This document shows, piece after piece, positions 11,661-25,200 of a stretch of DNA of 64,000 bases (positions within the stretch are counted from its first letter, which is position 1; each line of letters begins with the position of its first letter). The notes below the pieces were generated by a model, which was not told the origin of the DNA, made no database searches, and saw nothing but the letters and a program-made list of their open reading frames with translations. Source of the stretch: Oxyruncus cristatus (Eukaryota > Chordata > Aves > Passeriformes > Cotingidae); NCBI GenBank assembly GCA_013399855.1, contig VXAY01002113.1, forward strand, positions 2,228,812 through 2,292,811, read 5' to 3'. The position numbers and the translations under genes are program-made.

Positions 11661-14600
11661 CTGAATGAAACTTCAAGCTCTTTCTTCTGCTAATGGGATT
11701 TTCAGAGGCACACAAAGTGCTGCTGGCTATGGCTTTGTACCGACCCTCCTTTGAGCTGAGAGGCTGACAAAGGGAAACTCTTCAATTAGCAAAAGCAGAA
11801 GGTGCTTTTTTGAACGCCTCTCACTGCTGGGGTGCGGGCAGGGAAGGGGCAAAGGTGCTTTGGGAAGCACCTGAGACAGTGCTGGTCCCTGGCCAGCAGC
11901 TCAGGTGAGGAGGAGGCAAACACTCCAGGAGAGGGGCAGTGGTGGCACTGCCACCACCCCAGTGCTGAGCTGAGTCCACAGCCCTCGTTGCGTTAGATAA
12001 ATATTTGCTAGGAGCTCCCTCCTCACACCAAGCAGGGCTGATGTCTAAAAGAAACTAATAATGGGGTTCATGAGCACACATCAGGTGATCACCCCATCCA
12101 CTCCATCCCACAGGTGCCAGAGTCCCCGCTTTTCCAGGTCACCTGCTCGCCCTGGCACATTCTTAAAAATCCACATTTTTTTACCATCAACTCGGTCAAG
12201 GCAGGCAGCCAAAATGCTCACAGATTCTTTTCAACTAAAAAAATCCGTTTCTGCCACACAGAAATACACAGTAACACTTCTGTTTTAACCTGACTCTTAA
12301 AATTCATACGATAAAGAGCACACACACACAAAAAAATTAAAATCTCCAGAAGTCACTCACTTGTTACAAACAGCAGCCCTTGCACAGGGCAAGAGCCCTC
12401 AGCCCCTTCCCACCACCAGCGATCCCCGTGCAACCTGCCTGCACTCCGCAGCACCTGACCTTTCATAATTAAGAGGCAAGAGCCCCAAATTCAATTAGCC
12501 AGCACTACCCAGCCTAACATAATTAAAAGAGAGAGATATTGCATTACACTCGCTATGATTGAGTTGCAGAAGTTTGGATCAAATTCACCAGCAAGTGAAT
12601 TAAATCGGGAGCTGTTGCTCGAAGGTAGCGGTAACCAGGAGGACAGTCGGGTGTCCATCCACATCCCAGGGTCTCTGTTTATTTCCTCCCTTGACGCTCT
12701 GCTAGTCCCAGGCAGCTCCCACCATTCTCCCGTCCTCCTTCCCTGCATCCCTCCCTCTCCTTCCCTGACCTCTCCTCCTGCTCTCCCTGTACAGCTCCAG
12801 CACAGCAGTGGCTCCAAGGCAATGTGCTGCCATCCTGACATCACTGGGAGATTGGGGGGGACCCCTTCCAGAAGCAGAGCCTGCATGATGGGAACAGGGC
12901 TCTGCAGGCAGGGGGGGACACCCCTGCAGCTCCAGGGGCCACAGGCTTGTGTTCTGCAGTGAAACTCAACCAAAGGAATGCATCAAACTGCCGGGATCCG
13001 GCCAGGTGACACTGGGCTCTGCTGTGCTGCCTGTTTTTTAGGGCAAGGAGTGGTCGTTCATACCCAGGAATCACAGATGTAGCCAGGACCACGTCCCCCA
13101 TCACCACCCACAGCCATCACTCTTGTACCAGGCGGAGCCTTCGCTCGCTGGGACAGCGGCTGGGATTTGACAAATGTGTGGAAAGCGCTGGCAAGGCCTG
13201 GAAATTTTTGTGCAAATGTGATGTGAAAATTGGGTTGAAATGACAGCCTTCCCCTGCAGTGTCACCAAGTCCCACCAGCTTAGGAGTGACACCGGGATAA
13301 GCTGCAGACGTTAATGAGAGCGGAGTTTTAGGCTTCATTCATATCATCAATTCCAGAAATAGCCCCTTTGACAGGAGCATAATGGCACTTCCAGGGTCTG
13401 GCCTTTGGGAGGGGTGGGAGGAAGCAGGGACTAAAATCCTAAAACATTAATTTAGGCCGTTTGCAAGGGAAGTTAAAAGTCCTTAGAATTAATCTGCCTC
13501 ACAGATGGAAATAATAACCCCTTCCCAGCTTCATCTCTGACTCCACCAGGCCAACAGGAAAAGGCTCTTCGTGTCATGCCCAGTTAAAGGTTATAGGATT
13601 CCCATCACGGTCCTGGACATTAAATTGGATTTATTTTTTTCCTACCATATTCCTTCAAAAGCTAGACCAGCCCCTGTTCTTTGCTTTTAGTATTTGCAGG
13701 AAGCATTTGCATCTCTGTGGATGCAGCCTGCCAGAGGTGCTCTCAGAGCATCTCTACCCAGTGAATCCACTTCCCTCGCTTGCAGCCGAGCGCTGGCAGG
13801 GATCTGTCCCCACTGGCATTCTGACATGGTCTCTACCCCACGGCTTTGCCCTTCCAGATGCTTTTCCAGCCCTGGTACCTTCCCTCCCTCCAGGGAATGC
13901 AAGTGCAGGGATGATGCGGCAGGTAAACAGCCCTTCCCGCAGCATCCCGGCGCCACACCACCAGGAAAACTGCTTTTTCCTGGCAGGATGGATAACCTGC
14001 TGCGGGCACGGCAGCCCCGGCACGCTCATCCCACACGTGTGATGGAGCGCACGCCTCCTGCCCCGCGGTCCACAGGGATTTGTGCCAGGCGAGTCCCATC
14101 GCCAGGGCATTCCTGGAAAGCAAAGCCGTGAGAGGTTCCTCCAGTGGGGCTGCACAAAGGGGTTTAAAAATTCAAGCACTGCTCAGACAGCACTTCCACC
14201 GCCTGCCCAACGCCTGCCCCATCCCAGGTCACCGCAGCTGGCAGCCTGAGGACACGCTGCCAGGAGCTGGCATGACCCCACTGAACCTGGCACATCCCCA
14301 TCCGCAGGCTCTGAGCCGGGAGAAAGCCAGGCAGGAGCATCCCTGGCTTGTCACTGCTCTGCAGCTCCTCGAAACCGCTTCCCTCCCTGCGCAGACAGAC
14401 CCAGGAGGTTATTTTAATTCATGCAGCTTCACAATTAAACCTGGGAAACCAAAACAGGGCGATTATTCATGGCAGTGTTTTTGGAAATGTCATCTCTAAT
14501 TCATTTTGTCTTGCAGATGTTCAAGGGGACGCACTGGCGGCTGCTTCCCTCTGCCATGTAATGCAGCACTCTGCTCCCATCCCGGCGGGACTGCGGGGTC

Positions 14601-14897
14601 CCCAACGGCTCCATAAAGCATAATGGGGACTGTAAAGCCCAGAACTCAAGGAAAAAGGGGATTTCAGGGTGTAATCATCTTATCATTCTTCCACCAAAGA
14701 CTTAGAAATCGCACTGTCAGCTGCAGGCAGAAATGCTCTTCACTGCCTCTGAGATGCAGTTGCCTCCTAAGGGAGAGGTAGGATTTGCTCGGCAGCACGG
14801 AGGAGCCCTGCTCATCCACCCAGGTGATGAAGCAAAGAATGATGCCATAATTAGAGGGGATGAAGACCGATAGAAAAAGGTTTTTTGTCCAAAAAAA

Positions 14898-14929
14898 CCC
14901 AACCAACCAACCAAACAAAAAAACCAAAG
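14898..14929. repeat. AACC/AAAC simple repeat
   Basis: CCCAACCAACCAACCAAAC followed by an A-rich tail; a low-complexity repeat. Confidence 0.85.
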
Positions 14930-16532
14930 CCCTACACCAAAACCTGACCAGATTCTTATTTGCCTTACTTACAGTTTTGGAATTGTTTCCTCGCAACCTT
15001 TTAGATTTCTACTTAAAGGGTTTTTTTTTTCCAGCAACCAAAAGGCTTTAAAATCTTATTGCTTAAGAGAGAAAAAAAATGAAGATAAAAAAAAAATCCT
15101 GCAAGCTGAGTGACTTGCATAATCTCCAAACTTCAGGAGCTGGAGCTTTTAAGAAAAGCCCTACATATCACTTGCAATTAACTCCTGAGCTGGGAGGGCT
15201 CGCCCGCTGGCAGCCCAGCCCTGGGACCAGCATCTGCAAGTATGGGTGCTTTAAAAAAATAAAATAGAATTTAAAAAAAAAACAAAAACACCAACAACAC
15301 CCCCCCCCCAATAAAATAAAATATCAAAAAAGAGCACTTCAGGCTAAATTTATTCTGGCTTCTCATCCTAGTCCTTCCCTCTTCCTCACGCCTGTTGTGG
15401 CACCAAGAGTGGGGGCCAAAAGAACAGCCCAAAATGGGCTGGTGCAAGGGGTCAGTGCATGGCCCCACAGCCCTGGGCCAGCAGGATGGGTCAGGTGGAA
15501 GCCCCAGGGGTCTGGAGCTCACCAGCTATTTCAGCAGCTGGTGAAATACATCCATGTGCTGGGACCCCAACTCTCACTGCCCTGCATTTTCAGCAGGGAA
15601 GAGCAGAGGAGAAGCGAGTGAACACCAAGCCCCGCAGAAGCTTCAGCTCCCCCAAACTCCCTTTCCAACAGTTTAGCACCTTCTGCCGACCTTTGGGTGG
15701 CTCAGGGATGGCCTCTCCTCCCACTGGCCCCACCGGAGCAGGGCTGCAGAGGTGGGAGCATGTCCCCACCCTCCTCCTGGACCTGTCCTTCCCAGCTCAG
15801 CCTCTGTACCAGCCATCACCTCCCGTGACAGAGCCAGGGGATGGGCTCCCTCCCAGCAGCCCACACGTGGCATTAATGAAGACATCATGAGCAGTAAAAT
15901 CCTTCCTAATGGCCAACTCCTCCGCAGGGGGGCACGGGTTACCAGTTAAAACACTCTCAGGATGCCAAAGCTGTTGCTGGGGCTTGATAACTTATTTAAG
16001 ACCTTTTCTCCCACCGTGCCTTACAAGTGCAGAGTGAATGGACTCTTAACCCCCAAATATATATATTTTTTAAACTCACTCACTGCAAATTGTCCCTTAA
16101 TGACACCTGCCCTCAAAGCTCAGCTGCTCTTCAGGACGTATCCAGAACGCCCAGCGGTGTCACCCTCTCATGATGCACAGTCCCAGCCACGCTCCAGGAC
16201 AGAGGAAGACCCACAGAAACACAGGAAAACACAGGCAGATGCATCTTCCCCTGCTGCTCACACAGAACAGCACCTCGTGCAGAGCTGCCAGAGACACCTC
16301 TCCCTCACTAAGACACTTGGGATACTATTAAGTTTCTACTGTACCTGACTTGCCTGCTGCAATACTCAAGACAAAGGCTGTTATGCAAGGCTGCCTAAAC
16401 AAGTTGCAGTGAAATCTTTGTAACATCCTACACCGACACATAGTTGGGATATGTCACATATTTGTCTTATTTTGTTCCTTCTTTGTCCTTTTTTTAGTCT
16501 CCTTCTACTTTTTCCCCCTTGGAAGTACGCTG

Positions 16533-16603
16533 GTTCCCATGGAAACAGTGATGTTATGGGTATGGACAGAGCTCCAGTGACGTCCACAAGTTCAGTATAA
16601 AAG
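16533..16603 (+). promoter_or_regulatory. Promoter-like motif group: X-box, CRE, TATA box
   Basis: GTTCCCATGGAAAC at 16,533-16,546 is a perfect 14-bp palindrome matching the RFX X-box. TGACGTC at 16,578-16,584 is a CRE-type site. TATAAAAG at 16,596-16,603 on the plus strand is a good TATA box. The order and tight spacing resemble a core promoter firing antisense to CACNA1G, with a start expected near 16,630. No downstream reading frame of note is seen, so a non-coding transcript or a chance grouping are both possible. Confidence 0.3.
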
Positions 16604-16806
16604 CGGATTTATGTAACAGTTGGTGAAATGAAGGAATTGAAGGGATGGCTCTACAGGGCCACACATGTGGCACTGGGGCTGCCGTGCCAAGGGTGTTGTG
16701 CTGGTCAGGTGAGCTCACACTGGACTGGGAAAGAATGACAGGGTAGAGAAGTGGAGTTCCCAGAATTACAGGAAGATGGTTCAGGATAAAATTTGCCCTA
16801 AGCATA

Positions 16807-16822
16807 CATATATATATATATA
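16807..16822. repeat. TA dinucleotide repeat
   Basis: A short TA run followed by T-rich sequence. Confidence 0.8.
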
Positions 16823-19016
16823 ATTTTTTCATCTATGTTTATTTATTTATATTTCAATAGTAATATATTTCCTTCGAGAACATCTCTTACCCTCTGCTGC
16901 TGGAGCAGAGGGTAGACAGGGTCCAGGGCACCAACCCTGGGAACAGAAACCCTCCTCCCTGCGCCCACTGGGAGCTGCAGGAGCACAGCCTGGTCCTTGC
17001 TGCTGCCCCAACCCCAGAAGATGGCCAGGATGGAGGCACTGGCAAACAGTGCCTGGCTCCATGGCCAGGAAAGGAGATCCCCTCTGAGCCAAACCTCCCC
17101 AAAGGGGGAAGGGGAATATCTGCAGGAGGCTCCTGCAGGCTTCAAAGCCTGAGCAAAGCAGGCACATTTCCTCTTTTTTGCAAACCTGTGATTTAAATCC
17201 CTTCCTAGGGCAGCGCACAGATGGAGGGGATGTCTCTCCTCCTCCTCCTCCCCCTCCGCCATCAGTCCCCAAGGAAGAAGCCCGAACAGCTTCCAAAATG
17301 AGGCACTGCCATGCCCAGAGACGTGCCACCTTGAACCCCCGCTTCCCACAGAGGCTTGGCTGGCAGGCACCACGCTGCACGGAGCCAAAACCCCCAAAAA
17401 TCAATGTATTAATAAAGCTGGGAAGCGACAGGCTGATTACAGCCCCGCTGCATCCCAGGGACGTGCTGGGGAGAACAAGCCTGTGCTAATTATCCTGGCA
17501 GCTCCTCCGCTTCCCTTACGATGCCTGACAAGCTCACTCTTTGCTCCCACCACTGCTGGGTTAACCCTCCTTGGCCAGGAAAACTCTGTGCCCATCTCTG
17601 CAGAGCCGAAATATTCCTTGTGGAGCCAAAATATGCCCTGTGAGGATCAGCACCCTGCCTGGCACAGGCAAAATGGGCTCTTTGCCACCAAAGCCCTCTC
17701 CCCTGAGGACCACTCTCTCCCCCTCCAGCCACATCCCACTGGATGCAGCCCCTCAAGTCCCCCAAACTCCTGCCTAAACTCAAACCCAATCCCAACCTAT
17801 TAAATATACATGAAGTGGGTGCATGAAAGATTCATCCAGGGCAGGGGATGTCAGCAGAAGCAGCAGGAGTGCAGGAGATAGGACAGCTCTGCAGGGTCAA
17901 CCACCACTGCTAGTGATTAATCCAGTGCATCCCTAATCACCCGGATGAGCAGGGACACGATGGCACCAAGTGAGGACCACAAAACCTGGTGAGAACACGG
18001 GGAGAGACGGCAATTACAGCCCATCCGCATGTTCCCTGCAGCAACCCCAGCTGGAGCTCAGGCAAAGGGAGAGGGAATTCCCTCTGCTGACTGAGGGCCA
18101 GGGGAAACCTCAGAGGAAGAGCTGTTGGTGAGGAGCTGGGCTGAGAGCAAGCTAAACAAACAGCTCCATCTCAGATGCACGACCTATTTCTACCCCCCTG
18201 CCCTCAACTCAGCGTGTTCCCATCCATCCACACACGCTGGGCAAGGGATGATCACAGGAGGGACTTGACAGACAGGGAAACCAGGGCACGGAGGGATGCA
18301 CTGGAGGGAACTCTGAGGCAAGGCACAGCCCTCACCAGCAGACTCCACACTGCCAGACCCACAGAGTCATGATCAAGACCTCCCGAAAGGCGAGCAGGCA
18401 TCAGGGCATTCCAAAGCACCCTTTCATCCACCCTCTTCCACCAAGCAGGGAAATATCTACCACATCGAGGCAAACACCTTCCAAGGCCTCCAGAGAAGCT
18501 CAGGCTCTGGGTTTTGCCCATCCTCACTCTCCAAATGGGCAGCATGGGGCCTGGGGGGAGTGTCCACGTGGGGGAGATGCCAGTGCAAGTCCTGGCTGCG
18601 CTGGCTCCAAGATGAGCTGAAAGCACTCGGCTTCCAGCCACATCTGCTGCAGCTGCTCCCTCCATGTTCCCAGCCCAGTGTTTTGATTTCAGAAGGGTAC
18701 AAACTCAAAGTCCCTAAGGAAACCTGGCCAAGTCTTGCAAAAAGCTCAGAGGACAAATCCAAGGACAAACCCTGCATCACTTTAACCCTATAGAACAAGC
18801 CAGGACAGAAGGGCTGGAGGGATTGGGATCGCTGCTCTGGAAGAGTCCAAACGGCTTAACACCAGTTAAAGCAGAGCTGGGGGACAGACCCCATGCCCCC
18901 ACACCTTCTCCCTTCCCTTCAGTGCTGACACTGCCCTGCCCTGACCCGGGGACACCAGTCAGGGGCGTTCCCAGGAATTTCTCAGGGTAATGCCTGTGTT
19001 GCTGAGATAGAAAGGG

Positions 19017-19062
19017 TAATAAATAATAAAATAATAATAATAAGTAATACAATAATAATAAA
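19017..19062. repeat. TAA microsatellite, interrupted
   Basis: Repeats of AAT/TAA with a few interruptions run over about 45 bases. Confidence 0.9.
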
Positions 19063-22000
19063 GGTGGTAGTTTCCTTTAGGGAAACCCTTCCCCAGGATC
19101 CATTCCTGACCACCAGAGAACTGAGCCCTTTCTACTTAATGGCTTGCATTAGCCAACGCTGGGCATAACTTCCCATCCGAAGCTTTACTGGGGAAATACA
19201 GCTTTGGGGCAACTCAAACTACCCACCAATTTTTGTGTATGTTTTCTTACCTGGCTTCAAGCTGGGGGGAAAAAAATATTAAAGAAATTATGTTTACAAA
19301 GTCTGAATATGATGGTGATTTTCCAACTGGCCTGCTAAACCATTTCACTTAGAAACTGAGCTGATGTTTCCTTTCTTTAAAAAAAAAAGAAAACAAAAGT
19401 AAAATACAATATTTTGTTGCAGGTTAAGTACTAATTAGACTGGAACCATCTTGCACACTTAGGATTTTGAAGTCTACGATCGATAAAAGTAAGAAAAATA
19501 GTGGTTTTCAGTGAAATCAACACAGAGCCTTCACAGCAGGGATGAGTGGGAAGAAGGTCATTCTGCAGGTGGGGAACTGGAGATCAAGACCACCTCAACC
19601 TGCTGCCTTGTTCCCCGTATTGGAAGAGGCTGCAGCCAGTTCGTGACTGCATCGGGGGAGATGCTGGTGTGCCTGACTCAGTTCTTGAGGTGTCTACAAG
19701 GAACGTTCGTCTGCATGAGCAGAAACATCCTGACGCCACGTCAAAATACCGCAGTGACTAAAATCCATCACAGGCGCAGGGTTTATGCGGAACGCCCGGG
19801 TGCAGCAAGCTGCTCTCCCCGGAGCTGAGCCGGCATGGGCACAGGGAGCTGGAGCAGGATGGGGGGCTCAGCAGGGCTTGCTCCCAGTGCCCACCCCTGG
19901 CACTTGTATGGACACAGTAGGAGATGCCACCAAAACACCTCCCCAGTCTCACCCACACAGTCGTAGCCCGGCCCAAAAAGGGTTAAGACTAGCTTAAAAG
20001 CAGGACTTGCCCCCGCCCCGTGCCCCAGCCCAAACCCTGCTCTGCACACACATGCCACACCCCACTGCCTGCTGCCACTGCAAAGGCAGACATGGAGCAA
20101 GGTGTACAGGCCCAAGAAGCAGGCAGGGGCTCCACAGTGGGGTTTGCATGATGGAAGCTGGATGAAATATCTCAGGTCCTAGAAGAGATGACAAAAGAAA
20201 AACTCAAGGTGCATCCTATGGAATCAGTTTGCAGGGATGGCAAACACTCTGGTTTTCCTTCCCCAGGTGAGTGCAAGAGGAAGTGAAGCTGAGGATGGTG
20301 GTGCCACTGCAGGAATGCCAGGGGACATGCATCCCACTGGGCCAGCCACTCGACCAGAGAGGGGCACAACCACAGCCTCTACCCTTGTAATGCCCTTCTG
20401 CCTACCCAGGCACTCTGCTTGCTGCTGGAGGTAACGCGGGTTTACGCTCCACGTGACCCTGGCATTCCCAGGGGAAACAGACCAGTCCAGCCTTCCCCCC
20501 TAGGAGAGGAAAGCCAAGGAGGAGGGGGAGGCATGGCTGGCAGCAAGGGCAGCTTCCCACCTTCCCAGCAGGCAGGATGCAGGCAGCGATCCAGGGCTTC
20601 CCGAGGGTTTGGGGCACCGCACTGGTTTGGTGCTTTCAGCTTCATGACAGAGTGTTGACATCTCCTTGTGAAGATGGGAAGTGGGAGCAGACAGGGAGTG
20701 AGGTGAGCACAGGGCTGGCTGCCTGGGATGGCAGGAAAGGGGACAAGAGGGGACACGGCACTGGGGATGCTCATCCTGCTCCCAGCATTTGAAGATACTT
20801 CTATGTATCCCAAGGTGCAGCTAACCCAGCAAGAGGGCTTTTCTTCCCAAGGATCAGGTAGATGAGCTTGACAGGGTGCAGGGTATGAACTTATGTGGGG
20901 TAGCACCCAGAGGGCAGGAGACTCCCGGGGGAACCACCCACAGTGCCATTGGCAGGGATCAGGCCAGTGCCCTCCCGCTGGCATCACTCAAGTGGGAATT
21001 TATTAAACACAAAACACCCCGTTTAATTGAAGCATCGGGCTTCAACAGCAGCTGACAATAGCCAGGAAGCTCAGAAAACAGATGGCATGTCATCTCTGAT
21101 GCCTTGGAGAGACTCCGGCAGCAACGAGAGACTGACTCTGACCCGTGTGGCTCCTCCTGTGCTGGCAGCCCCGACAGTGTGGTGTCACTGAGCCAAACCT
21201 CTATGAAGGGAGACAGGGACTCAGCCACTGCTGTCTTCTAGAGCCTGTCACCTGTGTCATAACCTGGCATTTAAAATGCATTTATTCCACTCATTCATTC
21301 AATCCTGCAGAATAAGCCCTGGAGGGTGCTGGGCACCCGTTGTCTCAGGAGCTGCTGGTTGGAGAGAAATAAGGCAAAGAGACCTCGGCAGCAGCAGAGG
21401 CTCCATTTCCCCATCCCTTTCTCATCTCCTCTTTGCTGAGATAGCTGGGAATGAATTGGGTGGAAATTGTCACTCTGGGGGTCTGTGTCCTGCTGCAAGC
21501 CCTGCCAAGGAACTGGGCACCTTCAGTGCAGATAGCCTGACCCTCACCATCAGTGACTGCTGGGCTGGGACAGAGATGGGAAACATGCTTGCCACTCAGC
21601 CCCCTGTAAGAAGCAATACATTCTTTCCCCTCCAAAACCTTTACTAGACCCTGCTCCTGCAGCTTGATCTGACCCTCCACACCACTGTGTCCTAGCACAG
21701 CCCCAGGTTGCTCTGGAAAAGCCTCACTCAGGGTATTTGGCTACTTCGGAAGCCTTAAACCAAATGATTTCTGATGCTTCTGATCTCCCCAAAAGCTTCA
21801 TGAAAAATGCACCAAACTCCCCAGGTTCCCAACCTCCTGCACATCACCCAAGCCTCACTCACTTCCGCTTAGGAAAAGCAACAAACCCAACCTTTGGTAT
21901 TCCAAAATACCCTTGGAGCTGTTCAGTGCCAGCCTCCTCACTCAGAGCCCAAGGCCAGCACTGCTTGGTGTGGAGCTCAGTGGGGACCAACCCACAACCA

Positions 22001-22203
22001 GCTTAAAAGTCACAGAGAGTCCTGATATTCAGCCACCCCCACCCCAGCATATAATTATGGGATCAAGGTGCAAAATTTCGCTCCAACCACCCGCAAGGCT
22101 TAGCAGGCAGGAGAGAGGGCACAGTACAAAGCCAGCCCTTTGGTTTGGCACACCAGAAACACAGTGGGCATTCCAAACTCCAGGCCTGGACTCAAATCTT
22201 GGA

Positions 22204-22249
22204 TTTTTTTTTTTACCTTTTGTTTTTTTTGTTTTTTTTTTTAATTTTT
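22204..22249. repeat. T-rich low-complexity tract
   Basis: Several T runs broken by ACC, G and AA over about 46 bases. Confidence 0.85.
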
Positions 22250-25200
22250 GCCCCCCCTCTCTGCATGTGACTCATCCTTGGGCGGCATCTCCAGCCAGCA
22301 CGCTCCTGATGAGCTGCTATTGATTTACTCCATGTGAGGACAAGCTTATTGGGGAATAAGGGTGCCTTGTTCCTGTTCCAGGGTCCGCGTGTCTCCGCAC
22401 ATGGAGTTCATTAAGAAAGAGCTCCGGGTGTAGGCAAGCCCTCACCAAGCCCCAGCACCTACCAAGGGCACGCAGACCACCACAGCCCACCCCCAGCACC
22501 TTCCACGGCCCCCCGCCCAGACTCCGGGTGATACTCAGTGGGTGCAACAGGAGTGTTGGCGTTGGGGTGCCAGCCCCAGGGAAGGACCCTGAACCCCTGC
22601 ACTGCTCCCCCAGCCCGGACACAAACGTGGGCCCTCCCAGAACCTTTCAAAGGGCAACTCCTCCCAGCCAGCACCATGCTCCGGCAGGAGGCTGTAATGG
22701 GAGCAAAGCGCTTTAAAATTTAATGTGGAACAAAAGAATTTCCACAAAATAAAAATTGCAGTTTCTTTTCCATTAATAAGATATTACAAGCCTCTCTAAA
22801 GAGGCTGCAATCTCCAGCTCCTGCCCTTCGCTGTCCTGCCTCCCTCTCCATCACAGCCTCACCGTCCCCTCCTGCTCCCTGTGCACTTCTCAATCCTGCT
22901 CTCTGTGGTGAAAACTCTCCAAAATGGCTGAGAAAACTCAAACTTCCCCATCTCAGCCCATCGTTGGTACCTCTCTCTGATCCCGTGTGATTTCATCATT
23001 TGCCCTCTAATGCAAAATGGATGTTCTAATTCTAACTAATAAAGTGAAAGGCAACAAGGAAGACGAAAATAAAGCCATCAAGCACGGGACCAACGTGTGT
23101 TTGTCTGGTTTCTAATTCCATTATTGCTCTGAAACGAGCTCTGGATATTACTGCTCCCTCATTAACAGCTGCTCCGGTTTCCCTCTGAACCCCCGAGACT
23201 GGACCCTAATGAATTTTGCAGCTAGAAGAAGGGGTTTTTAACCACAACAACAGCAACATGGACAGAAACTCAGATTAGAGCACCTCATGGTGCTAATATT
23301 TATCTCTTCTCGGAGCCTGCAAGGAGACAAGATATTTTGGCAGAGGAGAGGAGGTGCAGAGGCATGTGCATGCATGGAGCCGAGCGGGACAGGGATGCTT
23401 TCAGGCACTCACCATCCATTTACACCTCATAAAATTCTCATTGCCTTTGCCTGGAACAAGCGCAGTGACCGCACCAACCCGTATTAAAAATGCCAGAATA
23501 TTCCGCAGCGGGCGCCGGAATGCCGCTGCCCCGGCACACCACAGGTCCAGGGATGCCAGTGAGGGAAGCACGTCCTTGCAATCAGGAGTATCAAATGCTT
23601 CATTTTATGGTGTAGGAGATTTGGGGGAGATTCTGATCTCCTCTGCAACACTGCAAGGTGCAACCAAATCGATTCCCTCAGGACTCTGTCCTTCCTTGTG
23701 TCCCTTGTGTACCGGGCAGCGCTCTCAGATGTCCCTACTCTTCTTACTGAGTGCTGAGCTGAAGAGAAACAGTCCTGGCCCTTATCAGGGAATATTCTCA
23801 AGCAGGACAGCCTGGGGAAACCTTCCCAGCACCCAGTCCCTTTCCTCAGCAGAAACACCCTGTGGGTGCTGAGGGAAACACAGAGCACTGGCAGTCAGGG
23901 GCTGCAAGGTTTCCCTGCTGCAGCTCCATCTCTGCCAGTCAAGGAGGGGACACAGCACTTTGTTTCTCCACAAGCACCCTGTACTGAGGGGCTGGAGGCT
24001 CCCATCACCCCCCACCCAGCTATTCCCAGTCCCGTGCCTGCTCCAACACTCCTGTCTTTGGCTGCGAACAATTGCTCCGACCGCGCTCAAAATGCTCCGG
24101 GGACAGCGAGCGCTGCCAGCAAATACATTAGTGAGAGCAAAGCAGCTGGGGGGGAAGGAGATTGGCTTTGTGCATCTTGCCAGGCTGCTTTTCTCCTGCC
24201 TCCCCTCTCGGCAACTGTAAATAAGGAGAACTGAGCCGGATTAGAGGTTACTGTCCCGATCAAGGGTACTTCTGTGCGTCCTAATTCATTTTCCCCTGAT
24301 CTGGTCTTTCCCAGCCCATCTGTGCCACAGCCACAGTTCCTACTGCCCTTAGTGCCAGTGGGCCAGGAGGTGCATTTCAGACACTCTGAGCAGGAGACAT
24401 CTCGCAATGATGAGAGAGCAAAAGCAGGTGGGTTTCCCACGAGAGCCACCCGTGAGCAATTCCCCACTGAGCATCAGGAGGGCCAGGCAGCCCAGCTGGC
24501 AGTGCCCATGGTCCTGCAGCACGAAGGATCATGTCCAGACTGAGCAAAATGGGGAGGAAAAAAAAAAAAATCAGGCACAGGGCCATTGGGCAGCAAGTGG
24601 AAAGCAAAATGCCAAAGCCTGGGTGCCTTGCCCCTGTCAGTGCTGCTGGGTGCCCAGCACCCCGTCCCTGCTGGGGACAAATATCGCCCCCGCACCGTGG
24701 GTCCCCCGGCTCTGCCAGTGCCAGGTGCAATCAGGCAGGAATCTGCGTGCAGTGACCAGAGGAGCTGGATTTGTGCTTCACCCATCCATCAGCCTGCGAG
24801 CTCCATCCCGAAACAAAGCAGATTTGGGATAGACAAGTCTCAGGGGCACCTTCTGGAAGCGCCCAGCCCAGTTATCCCTCTTCAGAGGGAGGTGATTTTG
24901 CAGGAGGACAAGCCAGGCACAAAACCAAAATAAAGGAACCAGTGGCATGCAAATGAGAAGATGGAGGTGCCAGGGCTAGGACCAGCCCTCGGTCACAGGA
25001 ATTATTTGCAATTCTCTCTCATCAGACAGACCCTAATCACAAAAGGTTGGTGTTGTAGACACGTAATTAAATTATAATTTGTTCTCGCACAGAGAGAGGT
25101 GCACAAGTGACCTCAGGCCTTTTCAAGGATGCAAAACACAAAGGCAGGTATTTTGTCCTCTCCTCACGTGGTCACCTTGCCAGCATCTCCCCACAGATCC

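Larger units (their letters stand above)
9077..22000. other. Intron 1, block nearest exon 2
   Basis: No gene is seen here. Contents are a 29-bp tandem duplication (9,671-9,728), a pyrimidine tract ending in CAG (11,637-11,660) and an AACC repeat (14,898-14,929). A promoter-like motif group lies at 16,533-16,603, with a TA run at 16,807-16,822 and a TAA microsatellite at 19,017-19,062. AT-rich, non-repetitive blocks with conserved appearance lie near 12,460-12,620, 13,430-13,520 and 19,180-19,500. The long open frames at 10,600-11,470 and 16,843-17,404 occur on overlapping frames of GC-rich sequence and show no domain I recognise. Confidence 0.7.
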
